Of a stretch of 64,000 nucleotides of DNA, positions 25,703 to 35,361 are shown piece by piece. The translations under genes were made by a program, and so were the position numbers. The notes beneath the pieces are model-generated. The model saw only the letters and a list, made by a program, of their open reading frames with translations, had not been told where the DNA came from and searched no databases. Source of the DNA: Mariniflexile litorale (GTDB lineage Bacteria; Bacteroidota; Bacteroidia; Flavobacteriales; Flavobacteriaceae); contig NZ_CP155618.1 of the NCBI RefSeq assembly GCF_031128465.2, forward strand, positions 2,656,501-2,720,500. Reading direction: 5' to 3'. Positions within the stretch are counted from its first letter, which is position 1; the number at the start of each line of letters is the position of its first letter.

Positions 25703-27346
25703 TTAAAGTTTTTTGGTGTTAACATAGAAGTCTGGATCTATTTCAAATGAAGCATTTTTATCATCTAAAACTTTTATTTTCCATTCGGCTGTTGGAAATA
25801 TCCATGCTTCTTTCTCATTAATACTAACTTGAATAGGCATATCAAACTTATCTATAATATTTGTCCATCTGTATTTTAATTCCTTGTTTTTTATAGAATA
25901 TTCTAAAGTTGGTATTTTGGTGGTCCTTAAATATTGGTTAAAAAAATGGCTTAAATCAATACCGGTTTCTTTAGCTAAATAGGCTTCGATTTGCTGTGTG
26001 GTAACAGTCTGATGGTAAAATGTTCTGTTTAGTCCCCGTAAAATTTGACGCCATTTTTCATCATCTGTAACTAATTGGCGCAAGGTGTGAAGCATATTTC
26101 CACCTTTTGGATACATATCTCCAGAGCCTTCTTTATTTACATTATAGTAGCCAATAATAGGAGTGTTGTTATGAATATCTTTACGAGTACCAATAACATA
26201 TTCGGCAGCAGCCTTTTTGCCATAATAATACTCTACAAATAAGCTTTCAGAATAGTTTGTGAAACTTTCATGAATCCACATGTCAGCAATATCAATGTAG
26301 GTGATGTTATTAGCAAACCATTCATGTCCAGATTCATGAATAATAATGAAATCAAATTTTAAACCCCAACCAGTTCCCGATAAATCCCTGCCTAAATAGC
26401 CTTTCATGTATTTATTTCCGTAAGTTACAGAACTTTGATGTTCCATGCCTAAATATGGGACTTCTACAAGTTTAAAACCATCAACATAAAATGGATATTG
26501 TCCAAACCAATGTTCGAAAGCTTTCATCATTTTAGGGGCATCTTTAAAGTGTTCTTTTGCTTTTTCAAGGTTATCTCTTAAAACGTAATAACTCATATCT
26601 AAATTGCCACCTTCTCCATCGTAAACTTCAGAGAAATTAACATAATTACCAATATTAATATTAACACCATAATTGTTTATAGGGTTTTTTACAATCCAAC
26701 TATAGGTTTTGGTATCATCAATTTGCTCGACACTTTTTAATCTACCATTAGATACATTCATTAAATTGTCTGGAACGTTTACACTAATAAGCATACTGTC
26801 CACTTCATCATACATATGGTCTTTACAAGGCCACCAAACACTGGCGCCTAAACCTTGACACGAAGAGGCTATAAAATGATTCCCATTGTTGTCTTTTTTC
26901 CAGGAGATACCACCGTCCCATGGGGCGTTTACGGCTTCTTTTGGATGCCCTTCATAATAGACGTCAATACTATTTATATCGTTTATGTTTTGTGGGTCTT
27001 TTAAAGTTATGAAATGTGCATTGCCATCATGTTTGATGTCTAATTCTTTATTATTCTGAATGGCTTTTGTGATTTTTAATGGTGGTTGCAAATCAATTTG
27101 CATAACCAATTTATTTTCAAGCACTTTATACTTAATGGTGTTTTTACCAGAAATATATTTTTTATCAGGATTCACTTTAATGTCTAAATGGTAATAGGTT
27201 AAATCCCACCAAGCGCGCTCTGGAGTGATTGAGCCTCTCAAAGTGTCTTGTCTTGTGAAGTTATTTTTTTCTGAAAGCAATTGAGCTTGTACAGAGATGA
27301 ATGATAAACAAAAAAGAAGAGAGGTTATTAAAAAACGATGTGTCAT
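25703..27346 (-). CDS. M1-family metallopeptidase (aminopeptidase N-like)
   Basis: A 547-residue exported protein; residues 1-22 form a signal peptide ending at VQAQ. The zinc site is intact: HESGH at 337-341 and Glu360 in WIHESF. The substrate-binding exopeptidase motif reads GMEHQ (300-304) where the classic form is GAMEN. It is shorter than full M1 enzymes, lacking the large C-terminal HEAT-like domain, and ends with a small beta domain. It likely removes N-terminal residues from peptides in the periplasm. It lies last in an operon-like series with the M28 peptidase (20-bp gap) and a DUF6265 gene. Confidence 0.9.
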   Translation of the reverse strand: MTHRFLITSLLFCLSFISVQAQLLSEKNNFTRQDTLRGSITPERAWWDLTYYHLDIKVNPDKKYISGKNTIKYKVLENKLVMQIDLQPPLKITKAIQNNKELDIKHDGNAHFITLKDPQNINDINSIDVYYEGHPKEAVNAPWDGGISWKKDNNGNHFIASSCQGLGASVWWPCKDHMYDEVDSMLISVNVPDNLMNVSNGRLKSVEQIDDTKTYSWIVKNPINNYGVNINIGNYVNFSEVYDGEGGNLDMSYYVLRDNLEKAKEHFKDAPKMMKAFEHWFGQYPFYVDGFKLVEVPYLGMEHQSSVTYGNKYMKGYLGRDLSGTGWGLKFDFIIIHESGHEWFANNITYIDIADMWIHESFTNYSESLFVEYYYGKKAAAEYVIGTRKDIHNNTPIIGYYNVNKEGSGDMYPKGGNMLHTLRQLVTDDEKWRQILRGLNRTFYHQTVTTQQIEAYLAKETGIDLSHFFNQYLRTTKIPTLEYSIKNKELKYRWTNIIDKFDMPIQVSINEKEAWIFPTAEWKIKVLDDKNASFEIDPDFYVNTKKL

Positions 27347-27366
27347 AATGTTAAATTGTAATTGTT

Positions 27367-28698
27367 TTATTTCAGAATATTATTAGGAAAGGTTATTACA
27401 CTTTCAATATTATTATGTCCAACGGAAGCAATTCCGAAGAAAAAGTTATCGATAACGATTCCCTCTAAAGTGAATTCCAATACATTACCAACATATCTAC
27501 TGTAGTCCCAGGTTGGCGAAGTGGTGTCTCTCCAATAAATTTTATAGCCTTTGGCTCCTTCAACTTTATCCCATTTAAATTTAGCGGAGGGTTCTACGAC
27601 TCCTCCAATCGAAACGCTTTTAGGAGGTGGAGGCGCCCAGGCTAAACTCGCTAAATTGATGGCATTTACAGCGGTTAATTTTTTAGCATAATCAAAATTA
27701 ACGTGCTCTATCACATCTCCATACTTTATGCCATTTTCTTCACGAATATCTTGATGCTGTTGGTTGTAATTTTCATGGGCTTCCATAATTCTTATACCTG
27801 CAAAGCCTAAATCGTTAAATGGACGGTGATGACCACCTCGACCGAATCTATCCAGTCTGTATATCATCATGGGATTCATTTCTGGCATATAAGTTTTAGT
27901 GGTTTTGTGTATATATCGTGCTAATTGTCTAGAAATACCATCTACTTCACCACCATAAAATCGTCTCAATTCTCTTTCTTTTTCGGTTTCGTTCGCAGGA
28001 ACAGGTTCAGAAAATATTCTAAATGTTCTGTTGTCAATCACACCATCAACCCCTTTAATATTGCCAATCATGTCATTATTAAAAACACCGATAATATTCC
28101 AACCTTGTTTTTTAGCATAAGCAGCTAGTCCAGCACCTCCAAACAACCCTTGTTCTTCACCCGATAAGCCAACATATATAATGCTATTCTCAAATTGATA
28201 GTTGGATAAAACTCTAGAAGCTTCAATAGTTCCTGCCATCCCAGAAGCATTGTCGTTGGCACCAGGGGCATCGGTGGAGAAATCCATAGTATTGCTAGCG
28301 CGAGAATCAATATCGCCACTCATAATAATGTAATTATTCGGGTATTTTGTCCCTTTTTGAATCGCTATTACGTTTACAATCCAAGCGTCATGAGGCACAC
28401 GGTTATTCTCTTTTTTAGTCACAAAATCTTTTTGGTAAAAAACGTTTAAACAGTTGTTGCAATCATTTGATATGGTTTCAAATTCGGTTTTAATCCAACG
28501 TCTTGCAGCACCTATGCCTCTGGTATTTGAAAGGGTGTCGCTAAAGGTGTTTCGAGTTCCGAAATTAATAAGTTTTTGTATGTTTTTTTCAATACGCTCT
28601 TCCGAAATAGCGTCTATAATGCGGTAGAAATCTTCAGGTGTTTGAGCATATGAAATTATAGGTAATAAAGATAGAACTATCAGTTTTTGAAGTTTCAT
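27367..28698 (-). CDS. M28-family metallopeptidase, exported
   Basis: A 443-residue protein with a signal peptide ending near ISYAQ. The M28 core is recognisable: PGANDNASG (Asp149 bridging ligand), SGEEQGLFGG (Glu181/Glu182) and NNDMIGN. The first ligand motif, normally GHxDS, reads GDIDS here, with Asp129 in place of His. The C-terminal region after about 355 looks like a fibronectin III domain (KFKWDKVEGAKGYKIYWRD). Zinc peptidases of this clan trim N- or C-terminal residues. Whether the Asp variant binds two zincs normally is open. It sits 4 bp after the DUF6265 gene. Confidence 0.88.
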   Translation of the reverse strand: MKLQKLIVLSLLPIISYAQTPEDFYRIIDAISEERIEKNIQKLINFGTRNTFSDTLSNTRGIGAARRWIKTEFETISNDCNNCLNVFYQKDFVTKKENNRVPHDAWIVNVIAIQKGTKYPNNYIIMSGDIDSRASNTMDFSTDAPGANDNASGMAGTIEASRVLSNYQFENSIIYVGLSGEEQGLFGGAGLAAYAKKQGWNIIGVFNNDMIGNIKGVDGVIDNRTFRIFSEPVPANETEKERELRRFYGGEVDGISRQLARYIHKTTKTYMPEMNPMMIYRLDRFGRGGHHRPFNDLGFAGIRIMEAHENYNQQHQDIREENGIKYGDVIEHVNFDYAKKLTAVNAINLASLAWAPPPPKSVSIGGVVEPSAKFKWDKVEGAKGYKIYWRDTTSPTWDYSRYVGNVLEFTLEGIVIDNFFFGIASVGHNNIESVITFPNNILK

Positions 28699-28702
28699 GT
28701 TT

Positions 28703-29173
28703 TTATTTTTTGTAATTGAATTTTACAGTTTCAAGAGCGCCTTGTTCATCATGAATATCAACGTAAATATTCATTTCGTTTGCATTCACTTTTTCAAAAA
28801 TCATGCCTTCAAAAACGACTTTGTTTGCTGTTATTTGTTTTAACGGAAAATCAATCGTTTCATCTTTAGTTTCCCAACCTTTTAAATCGTTGTTAAAATG
28901 TTTTAATTGAAGAATTAATGTGTTATTTACTTCTCTAATTATTTCTATTTCGTAAAAGGCAACTTTATTATTTACTATTAATTTGAAAGTTGCCATCATA
29001 GAGTCGCCCGATGGAGTGCTCCAATTCTCTTCGGTTAATCCTCCAAAAGCTTCTCCTTTCCAATTTCCTGAAATCCAAGCAATATTTTTTAATTTAGGAT
29101 CAAGTACTTTTTCTTGTTGAGCATACATTGAAGTGGCTATAAAAAACACAACAATAAGACTTACTTTTTTCAT
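28703..29173 (-). CDS. DUF6265-like exported protein
   Basis: A 156-residue protein with a signal peptide (MKKVSLIVVFFIATSMYAQ). The mature part begins with LKNIAWISGNWKGE, then EENWSTPSGDSMMATFKL, a lipocalin-like beta-barrel signature typical of DUF6265. Its function is unknown; the barrel suggests binding of a small hydrophobic ligand. It is the first gene of the unit with the M28 and M1 peptidases. Confidence 0.78.
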   Translation of the reverse strand: MKKVSLIVVFFIATSMYAQQEKVLDPKLKNIAWISGNWKGEAFGGLTEENWSTPSGDSMMATFKLIVNNKVAFYEIEIIREVNNTLILQLKHFNNDLKGWETKDETIDFPLKQITANKVVFEGMIFEKVNANEMNIYVDIHDEQGALETVKFNYKK

Positions 29174-29203
29174 TTCTTATTTTTTACTAAAATACTTAAA
29201 ATT

Positions 29204-29238
29204 AAAAAGCGTTTCAAAAATATATTTTGAAACGCTTT
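29204..29238 (-). terminator. Rho-independent terminator of the beta-oxidation operon
   Basis: AAAGCGTTTCAAAA (29206-29219) and TTTTGAAACGCTTT (29225-29238) form a perfect 14-bp stem with a five-base loop. On the minus strand a T-run follows, so it ends transcripts coming from the acyl-CoA dehydrogenase gene. Confidence 0.85.
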
Positions 29239-29270
29239 AAAAATAGAGTTAGTCACTATAGGTAATTGCT

Positions 29271-31082
29271 TTAAAAGCAATATTTATTTTCTTTAATAAC
29301 TTCTGAAGCTATAATATTTCTTAATTCGATAATATTAGGCATGTTAACATACTTGATATAGCGTTTTAAACCCATAAGCATCATGCGTTGTTCATCGCCA
29401 GTGGAGAATGAAATAATAGAGTGTTTTCCAGCAGTTTCAATAACATCAATGGCATGGAATAAATTTAATTTAGCCATCGCTATTTGCTCTTTAGAATTAT
29501 CTTCTCCTTCTTTTTTAGCAATTTTTTCGGCACGTAATATGGCAGATTCTGCTATATATATTTGAATTAAAATATCTGAAGCCGCTAACATTAATTGTTG
29601 ATGCTTTTCAATTTCTTCGCCATATTTCTGTAATGCAGCACCTGCAACCATTAAAAATAATTTTTTAAGATTGGCAATAATGCTTTTTTCTTCTGAAAAT
29701 AATTCTGAAAAATCAGGCGTATCAAAAGATGGAATGCCAGTCAGTTCATTAGCTACTGCCGTAGCAGGACCTAATAAATCTACGTGGCCTTTCATGGCTT
29801 TTTTAATAAGCATACCAATACTTAACATGCGGTTAATTTCATTAGTACCTTCATAAATTCTAGCAATACGGGCGTCTCTCCAAGCCGATTCAATAGGGGT
29901 TTCTTCCGAGAATCCCATTCCTCCAAAAATTTGAATGCCTTCGTCTGTACATCTTTGGGTGTATTCTGAAACAGCTACTTTTAAGATGGAACATTCAATA
30001 GCATATTCTTCAACACCTTTTAGTTCAGCTTCTTGATGGGTGTCTTTTCCGTTATTTTGACGAAGAATAATACGATCTTCAATATTTTTTGCTGCACGAT
30101 AACTTGCCGCTTCACCAACCCAACAGTTGGTTGCCATCTCTGCTATTTTTTGACGTATGGCACCAAAACTAGAAATAGGTGTATTAAATTGAACGCGTTC
30201 ATTCGCATATTTTACAGATTCTGTAATAACACGTCTTTGTGCATCTAAACAGGCTGCGGCTAGTTTTATTCTACCAACGTTTAGAGCATTCATAGCTATT
30301 TTAAAACCATTACCTCTAGTTGATAACATATTTTCAACAGGAACAACAGTATCGTTAAAAAATACTTGTCTAGTAGAAGACGCACGAATACCTAATTTGT
30401 GTTCTTCTTCACCCATAGTAATACCGTTGGGTTTTTTAGGATCGTATTCAACTATAAAGCCAGTAATATTTTTATCATCTTCAATACGAGCAAATACAAT
30501 CATTAAACTACAGAATCCGGCATTGGAAATCCACATTTTTTGCCCCGTAATACGATATGATTTCCCATCAGCAGACAAAACAGCTTTTGTTTTACCAGAA
30601 TTGGCGTCACTACCAGCACTTGGTTCTGTTAGGCAGTACGAACCAAACCATTCCCCAGTTGCTAATTTTGGCACATATTTTTGTTTTTGTTCTTCTGTTC
30701 CGTAAAGAGTTATTGGCATAGTACCAATACCTGTATGCGCACCGAATGCGGTACTAAAAGATCCTGTGGCACCAGAAATATAGTCGCATACCAACATCGT
30801 ATCTATAAACCCCATACCCATGCCACCATACTCGGTAGGAACAGATATGCTTAAGAACCCCATTTCGCCAGCTTTTCGCATACAAGACTCTGTTAAGGCA
30901 TAATCTTTTGCTTCGAAACGCGCTTTATTAGGCCAAATTTCTCTATCAACAAATTCGGTTACCGCCTCTTTCATCATCAATTGTTCTTCAGAGAAATCCT
31001 CAGGGGTGAATATATCTTCACAATTTGTTTCTTTAACCAAGAATTGGCCACCTCTTAAAATATCTTTTTCTGTTGCTTCCAT
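29271..31082 (-). CDS. Acyl-CoA dehydrogenase (fatty-acid beta-oxidation)
   Basis: A 603-residue flavoenzyme, longer than classic short- and medium-chain forms because of a C-terminal extension of about 180 residues, as in very-long-chain and many bacterial forms. Visible motifs are YCLTEPSAGSDANSG (FAD/substrate), WISNAGF, RIYEGTNEINR, and a likely catalytic Glu in the latter. It makes the first double bond of beta-oxidation. It is the last gene of the MarR-fadB-thiolase operon. An AGAGGAAA stretch from the upstream repeat lies directly before its ATG. Confidence 0.92.
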   Translation of the reverse strand: MEATEKDILRGGQFLVKETNCEDIFTPEDFSEEQLMMKEAVTEFVDREIWPNKARFEAKDYALTESCMRKAGEMGFLSISVPTEYGGMGMGFIDTMLVCDYISGATGSFSTAFGAHTGIGTMPITLYGTEEQKQKYVPKLATGEWFGSYCLTEPSAGSDANSGKTKAVLSADGKSYRITGQKMWISNAGFCSLMIVFARIEDDKNITGFIVEYDPKKPNGITMGEEEHKLGIRASSTRQVFFNDTVVPVENMLSTRGNGFKIAMNALNVGRIKLAAACLDAQRRVITESVKYANERVQFNTPISSFGAIRQKIAEMATNCWVGEAASYRAAKNIEDRIILRQNNGKDTHQEAELKGVEEYAIECSILKVAVSEYTQRCTDEGIQIFGGMGFSEETPIESAWRDARIARIYEGTNEINRMLSIGMLIKKAMKGHVDLLGPATAVANELTGIPSFDTPDFSELFSEEKSIIANLKKLFLMVAGAALQKYGEEIEKHQQLMLAASDILIQIYIAESAILRAEKIAKKEGEDNSKEQIAMAKLNLFHAIDVIETAGKHSIISFSTGDEQRMMLMGLKRYIKYVNMPNIIELRNIIASEVIKENKYCF

Positions 31083-31206
31083 TTTCCTCTCCCAAGCCTT
31101 TCCAAAGGAGAAGGCTTTTTTTGGGTATTTTTAATTAATAATATATTTTTGTTCTTTATTTCTTTTCAATTGCACCTTCCATCCAGAGAAGTTTAGGTGG
31201 GGGTTT
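31083..31206 (-). repeat. CTCCTTTGGA-type palindromic repeat, copy 2
   Basis: Read on the minus strand it starts CCCCCACCTAAA (from 31206) and ends CTCCTTTGGAAAGGCTTGGG then AGAGGAAA just before the ATG at 31082. The order of blocks matches copy 1 at 19951-20047. An internal hairpin AAGCCTT/AAGGCTT with a T-run is visible. It fills the gap between the thiolase and dehydrogenase genes. Confidence 0.72.
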
Positions 31207-32397
31207 TTAATTCAAAAATTCAAAAATGCCACAAGCACCTTGCCCTGTACCAACGCACATGGTAACGGCACCATATTTATTTTTCATATCTCGTTTGCGC
31301 ATTTCATCAAATAATTGCACAGAAAGTTTTGCACCAGTACAACCCAGTGGATGCCCTAAGGCAATCGCACCTCCATTTACATTCACTATATCAGGGTTGA
31401 GGTTTAATTCTCTTATTACAGCTAAAGATTGTGATGCAAAAGCTTCGTTTAATTCAATAAGATCTAAATCTTTTTGTCCTAATCCTGCTTGTTTTAATGC
31501 TTTCGGGATGGCTTTTACAGGGCCAATTCCCATGATACGAGGCTCAACACCAACAGCTGCATAACTTACTAAACGGGCAATAGGTTCGAGGTTTAATTCT
31601 TTAACCATGTCTTCACTCATAATCATTACAAAAGCAGCGCCATCACTCATTTGTGAGGAGTTTCCCGCGGTAACACTTCCATTAGCGGCAAACACGGGTC
31701 TTAATTTCGCTAAAGCTTCCAGACTTGTTCCAGCACGAGGGCCTTCATCCTTAGTTATTGTATAAGATTTTGTTGCTTTTTTTCCGTTAGCATCAATATA
31801 AATTTGCTCTACATTTATAGGAACAATTTGGTCTTGAAAGCGGTTTTCGGCTTGTGCTTTTAATGCTTTCATATGAGAATTAAAAGCAAACGCATCTTGA
31901 TCTTCTCGAGATACTTTAAATTGGTTGGCAACAGCTTCCGCAGTGTTTCCCATACCCCAATAGTAATCTTCATGACCAGCTTTTACCGTATCGTAATTTA
32001 ACTCTGGTTTAAATCCTGTCATAGGTACTGAACTCATACTTTCGGAACCTCCAGCAATAATACAATCGGCCATTCCTGTTTGAATTTTTGCTGTTGCAAT
32101 ACCAATAGTTTCAATTCCAGAAGAACAAAAACGGTTTACGGTAACACCAGGTACATCGACACTATTTAAACCAATTAGTGAGATAAATCGTGCCATATTA
32201 AGTCCTTGAGCTCCTTCGGGCATGGCATTACCTACAATAACATCGTCTATACGTTTTACATCTAGATTGGGTAATTCTTTCATCATGTATTGGATGGTTT
32301 CAGCACCCAATTCATCGGCTCTTTTAAAGCGAAAGACACCTTTTGGTGCTTTACCAACAGCAGTTCTGTATGCTTTTACTATATATGCTTGTTTCAT
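31207..32397 (-). CDS. fadA: Acetyl-CoA C-acyltransferase (3-ketoacyl-CoA thiolase)
   Basis: A 396-residue thiolase. The acyl-accepting Cys91 lies in VNRFCSSGIETI, the catalytic His in GGAIALGHPLGCTGA, and the second Cys in CVGTGQGACGIFE near the C-terminus. It cleaves 3-ketoacyl-CoA to acetyl-CoA and a shortened acyl-CoA. Its operon position with the fadB-like and dehydrogenase genes supports a degradative role over acetoacetyl-CoA synthesis. Confidence 0.94.
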   Translation of the reverse strand: MKQAYIVKAYRTAVGKAPKGVFRFKRADELGAETIQYMMKELPNLDVKRIDDVIVGNAMPEGAQGLNMARFISLIGLNSVDVPGVTVNRFCSSGIETIGIATAKIQTGMADCIIAGGSESMSSVPMTGFKPELNYDTVKAGHEDYYWGMGNTAEAVANQFKVSREDQDAFAFNSHMKALKAQAENRFQDQIVPINVEQIYIDANGKKATKSYTITKDEGPRAGTSLEALAKLRPVFAANGSVTAGNSSQMSDGAAFVMIMSEDMVKELNLEPIARLVSYAAVGVEPRIMGIGPVKAIPKALKQAGLGQKDLDLIELNEAFASQSLAVIRELNLNPDIVNVNGGAIALGHPLGCTGAKLSVQLFDEMRKRDMKNKYGAVTMCVGTGQGACGIFEFLN

Positions 32398-32494
32398 TTT
32401 TTATGCTTTAGGCTTCAAGCGGTATGCTTTAAGCTTATATATTTATAAATAATTTTAGCCTATTGCTTATAGCATAAGGCTTATAGCGTCACAA
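32398..32494. repeat. AAGC/GCTT-rich degenerate repeat between fadB and thiolase genes
   Basis: This 97-bp gap holds repeated blocks such as ATGCTTTAGGCTTCAAGC, ATGCTTTAAGCTTATA and GCTTATAGCATAAGGCTTAT, in direct and inverted order. It is not coding and has no clear terminator. It looks like low-complexity repeat DNA. Confidence 0.5.
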
Positions 32495-34888
32495 CTAGTT
32501 GCGAAGTGGTTTCCCGGTTTTCAACATATGCTGAATACGTTCTAAGGTTTTACGTTCTGTACATAAACTTAAAAAGGCTTCGCGTTCTAGGTCAAGTAAA
32601 TATTGTTCACTTACTAATGTTGGTTCAGATAAATCGCCACCTGCCATAACATAGGCTAATTTGTTTGCTATTTTTTGGTCATGTTCGCTTATATAATTAC
32701 TGTCTTGCATAGCATCTGTTCCAACTAAAAACATTCCTAAGGCTTGTTTTCCTAAAACTTTCACATCTGTACGTTTTACTGGTTGCGTATAGCCAATGTC
32801 AGCCATTAATTTAGCATGTGCTTTTGCAGTAGCCAGTTGCCTGTCTTTATTTACCACTACAATATCTTTACCTGTTTGAAGCACACCCATGTCAAATGCT
32901 TCATAAGCTGAAGTGGCCACTTTTGCCATTCCTATTGTTAAAAAATATTCTTGTAAAGTATTCAATTCTACATCACCTTTATTGAAAGTATCAGAAGCTC
33001 TTAAAGCCATTTCTTTTGATCCACCTCCACCAGGAATAACACCAACTCCAAACTCTACAAGACCAATATATGTTTCGGCCGCAGCCACTACTTTATCTGC
33101 GTGCATCGATAATTCACAACCGCCACCAAGGGTCATACCATGGGGCGCGGACACCGTTGGAATTGATGAGTAACGCATACGCATCATCGTATCTTGAAAA
33201 TATTTGATGGCTGCATTCAATTCGTCGTATTCTTGCTCCACTGCCATCATAAAAATCATGCCTATATTGGCGCCAACCGAGAAGTTTGCAGCTTGATTAC
33301 CAATAACCAAACCAGCAAAGTCTTTTTCAGCAATATCGATTGCTTTATTTAATCCGGCTAAAACATCGCCGCCAATGGTGTTCATTTTAGATTGAAATTC
33401 GCAGTTTAAGATACCATCACCCAAGTCTTCTACAACAACTCCTGTATTTTTAAATACTTCTTTAGATTTTCTAATGTTATCTAAAATGATAAAAGCATCT
33501 TGTCCCGGTATTTTTTCTTGTGATTTTTTAGGAATATCATAAAAGTGAGTCGCTCCATTTTTCACAGTATAAAATGAGGTGCTTCCAGAAGCTAACATGT
33601 CATTAACCCAAGTAGCTGTTTCTAGACCTTCCGCTTTCATTATTTCGATACCTTTTTCTACACCTACCGCATCCCAGATTTGGAAAGGACCATGTTCCCA
33701 ACCAAAACCAGCTTTCATGGCATCATCAATTTTATATAATTCATCTGTAATTTCTGGAATTCTATGTGAAACATACGCAAACATGGAAGCGAAATTTTTT
33801 CTATAAAAATCGCCTGCTTTATCTTTTCCTGAAACTAGAATTTTAAAACGATCAATAACTTTGTCGATAGTTTTAGTTAATTCAAGTGTTGCAAATTTTG
33901 CTTTTTTTGAAGGGTTATATTCTAAAGTATTTAAGTCTAAAGCTAAAATATCTTTACCTTCTTTTTTATAAAATCCTTGTCCCGACTTGCTTCCTAACCA
34001 TTTATTTTCCATCATGGTATGGATGAAATCCGGTAGTTTGAAAAGTGCGTGTGCTTCGTCGTTAGGGCAGTTTTCATAAATACCGTTGGCAACATGTACT
34101 AACGTATCTAATCCTACAACATCAACTGTTCTGAAGGTTGCTGATTTTGGACGCCCAATAACGGGACCTGTTAACTTATCTACTTCTTCAACCGTTAATC
34201 CTAATGATTTCACTTGATGAAATAAACTTTGTATTCCAAAAATACCAATACGATTTCCTATAAATGCAGGTGTATCTTTAGCAATTACTGATGTTTTTCC
34301 AAGGAATTGTTCACCATAACCGTTTAAGAATTCTAAAACTGAAGCATCTGTTTTAGGACCAGGTATAATTTCGAATAATTTTAAATAACGGGCTGGGTTA
34401 AAAAAATGCGTTCCGCAGAAATGTTTTTGAAAATCTTCTGATCTTCCTTCACTCATAAAGTGAATAGGGATGCCAGAAGTGTTCGAAGTAATTAAAGTTC
34501 CTGGTGTTCTATGTTTTTCTAACTTTTCAAAAACGCTTTTTTTAATATCGAGGCGTTCGACAACAACCTCCATAATCCAATCTACTTGTGAAACTTTAGA
34601 AATATCATCTTCTAAATTCCCTGTTGTAATTCTATTGGCAAAACTAGGATGATAAATAGGTGAGGGTTTCGATTTTAATGAGGCAGCTAATGCATCATTT
34701 ACCAATCGGTTTCTTACTACTTTATCTTCAAGGGTTAATCCTTTTGCTTTTTCTACATCCTTTAATTCTCTTGGAATAATATCAAGCAATAATACATCTA
34801 CGCCAATATTTGCGAAATGGCATGCAATACCACTTCCCATAATTCCAGAGCCTATGATGGCTATTTTTTTAATTCTTCGTTTGCTCAT
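32495..34888 (-). CDS. fadB: 3-hydroxyacyl-CoA dehydrogenase / enoyl-CoA hydratase, bifunctional
   Basis: A 797-residue protein with the dehydrogenase first and the hydratase last, opposite to E. coli FadB. The NAD-binding motif GSGIMGSGIACHFANIG is at about 13-29. The dehydrogenase helical domain follows with FFNPARYLKLFEII and TPAFIGNRIG. The crotonase-like region from about 480 has ANFSVGANIGM and PHGMTLGGGCELSMHADKVVAA, then VEFGVGVIPGGGGSKEM. It performs the hydration and second oxidation of beta-oxidation. It starts 6 bp after the MarR gene, so the two share a transcript. Confidence 0.93.
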   Translation of the reverse strand: MSKRRIKKIAIIGSGIMGSGIACHFANIGVDVLLLDIIPRELKDVEKAKGLTLEDKVVRNRLVNDALAASLKSKPSPIYHPSFANRITTGNLEDDISKVSQVDWIMEVVVERLDIKKSVFEKLEKHRTPGTLITSNTSGIPIHFMSEGRSEDFQKHFCGTHFFNPARYLKLFEIIPGPKTDASVLEFLNGYGEQFLGKTSVIAKDTPAFIGNRIGIFGIQSLFHQVKSLGLTVEEVDKLTGPVIGRPKSATFRTVDVVGLDTLVHVANGIYENCPNDEAHALFKLPDFIHTMMENKWLGSKSGQGFYKKEGKDILALDLNTLEYNPSKKAKFATLELTKTIDKVIDRFKILVSGKDKAGDFYRKNFASMFAYVSHRIPEITDELYKIDDAMKAGFGWEHGPFQIWDAVGVEKGIEIMKAEGLETATWVNDMLASGSTSFYTVKNGATHFYDIPKKSQEKIPGQDAFIILDNIRKSKEVFKNTGVVVEDLGDGILNCEFQSKMNTIGGDVLAGLNKAIDIAEKDFAGLVIGNQAANFSVGANIGMIFMMAVEQEYDELNAAIKYFQDTMMRMRYSSIPTVSAPHGMTLGGGCELSMHADKVVAAAETYIGLVEFGVGVIPGGGGSKEMALRASDTFNKGDVELNTLQEYFLTIGMAKVATSAYEAFDMGVLQTGKDIVVVNKDRQLATAKAHAKLMADIGYTQPVKRTDVKVLGKQALGMFLVGTDAMQDSNYISEHDQKIANKLAYVMAGGDLSEPTLVSEQYLLDLEREAFLSLCTERKTLERIQHMLKTGKPLRN

Positions 34889-34894
34889 TTTAAA

Positions 34895-35341
34895 TTAATT
34901 GTCGTTTTGATCGTATATTTTTTTATTACATATCATGTCGCTAATTACATCGGCAACTTCATAAAAGTTTTTTAACTTTTCTTCAGTAATATTTTTTTTA
35001 ATGGTTTCATTAAAGGTTAAAACTTTTTCTTTAGAATTGGTTCTTTTTTCACGTCCAAAATCGGTAAGACGGATGATAACCCCTCTACCATCTTCTGGGT
35101 TTGGATGACGTTCTATTAATCCTTTTGCTTGCATTGTTTTTAATATTCTAGATAAACTGGTCGCTTCCATTCCCATTTTAGGTCCTAATGCCGTTGAAGG
35201 TGTTCCTTTTTCGGGGTCTATACTTAATAATGTGAAACCAGTTGCCATAGTGCTTTCAAATTTAGCAGCTTCTTCATTATACATTTTTTGAACTGCAAGC
35301 CAAGTAGTTCGTAATATATAATCAATCGTTCTTTCCTTCAT
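34895..35341 (-). CDS. MarR-family regulator of the beta-oxidation operon
   Basis: A 148-residue winged-helix protein. The DNA-binding part includes GPKMGMEATSLSRILKTMQAKGLIERHPNPEDGRGVIIRLTDFG, the MarR helix-turn-helix and wing (DGR). It is the first gene of the operon with fadB, thiolase and dehydrogenase. A perfect palindrome sits at its own promoter, so it probably represses the whole operon and itself. The ligand is likely an acyl-CoA or fatty acid, by context only. Confidence 0.9.
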   Translation of the reverse strand: MKERTIDYILRTTWLAVQKMYNEEAAKFESTMATGFTLLSIDPEKGTPSTALGPKMGMEATSLSRILKTMQAKGLIERHPNPEDGRGVIIRLTDFGREKRTNSKEKVLTFNETIKKNITEEKLKNFYEVADVISDMICNKKIYDQNDN

Positions 35342-35361
35342 AGTTATTTGGTAGGTTACTC

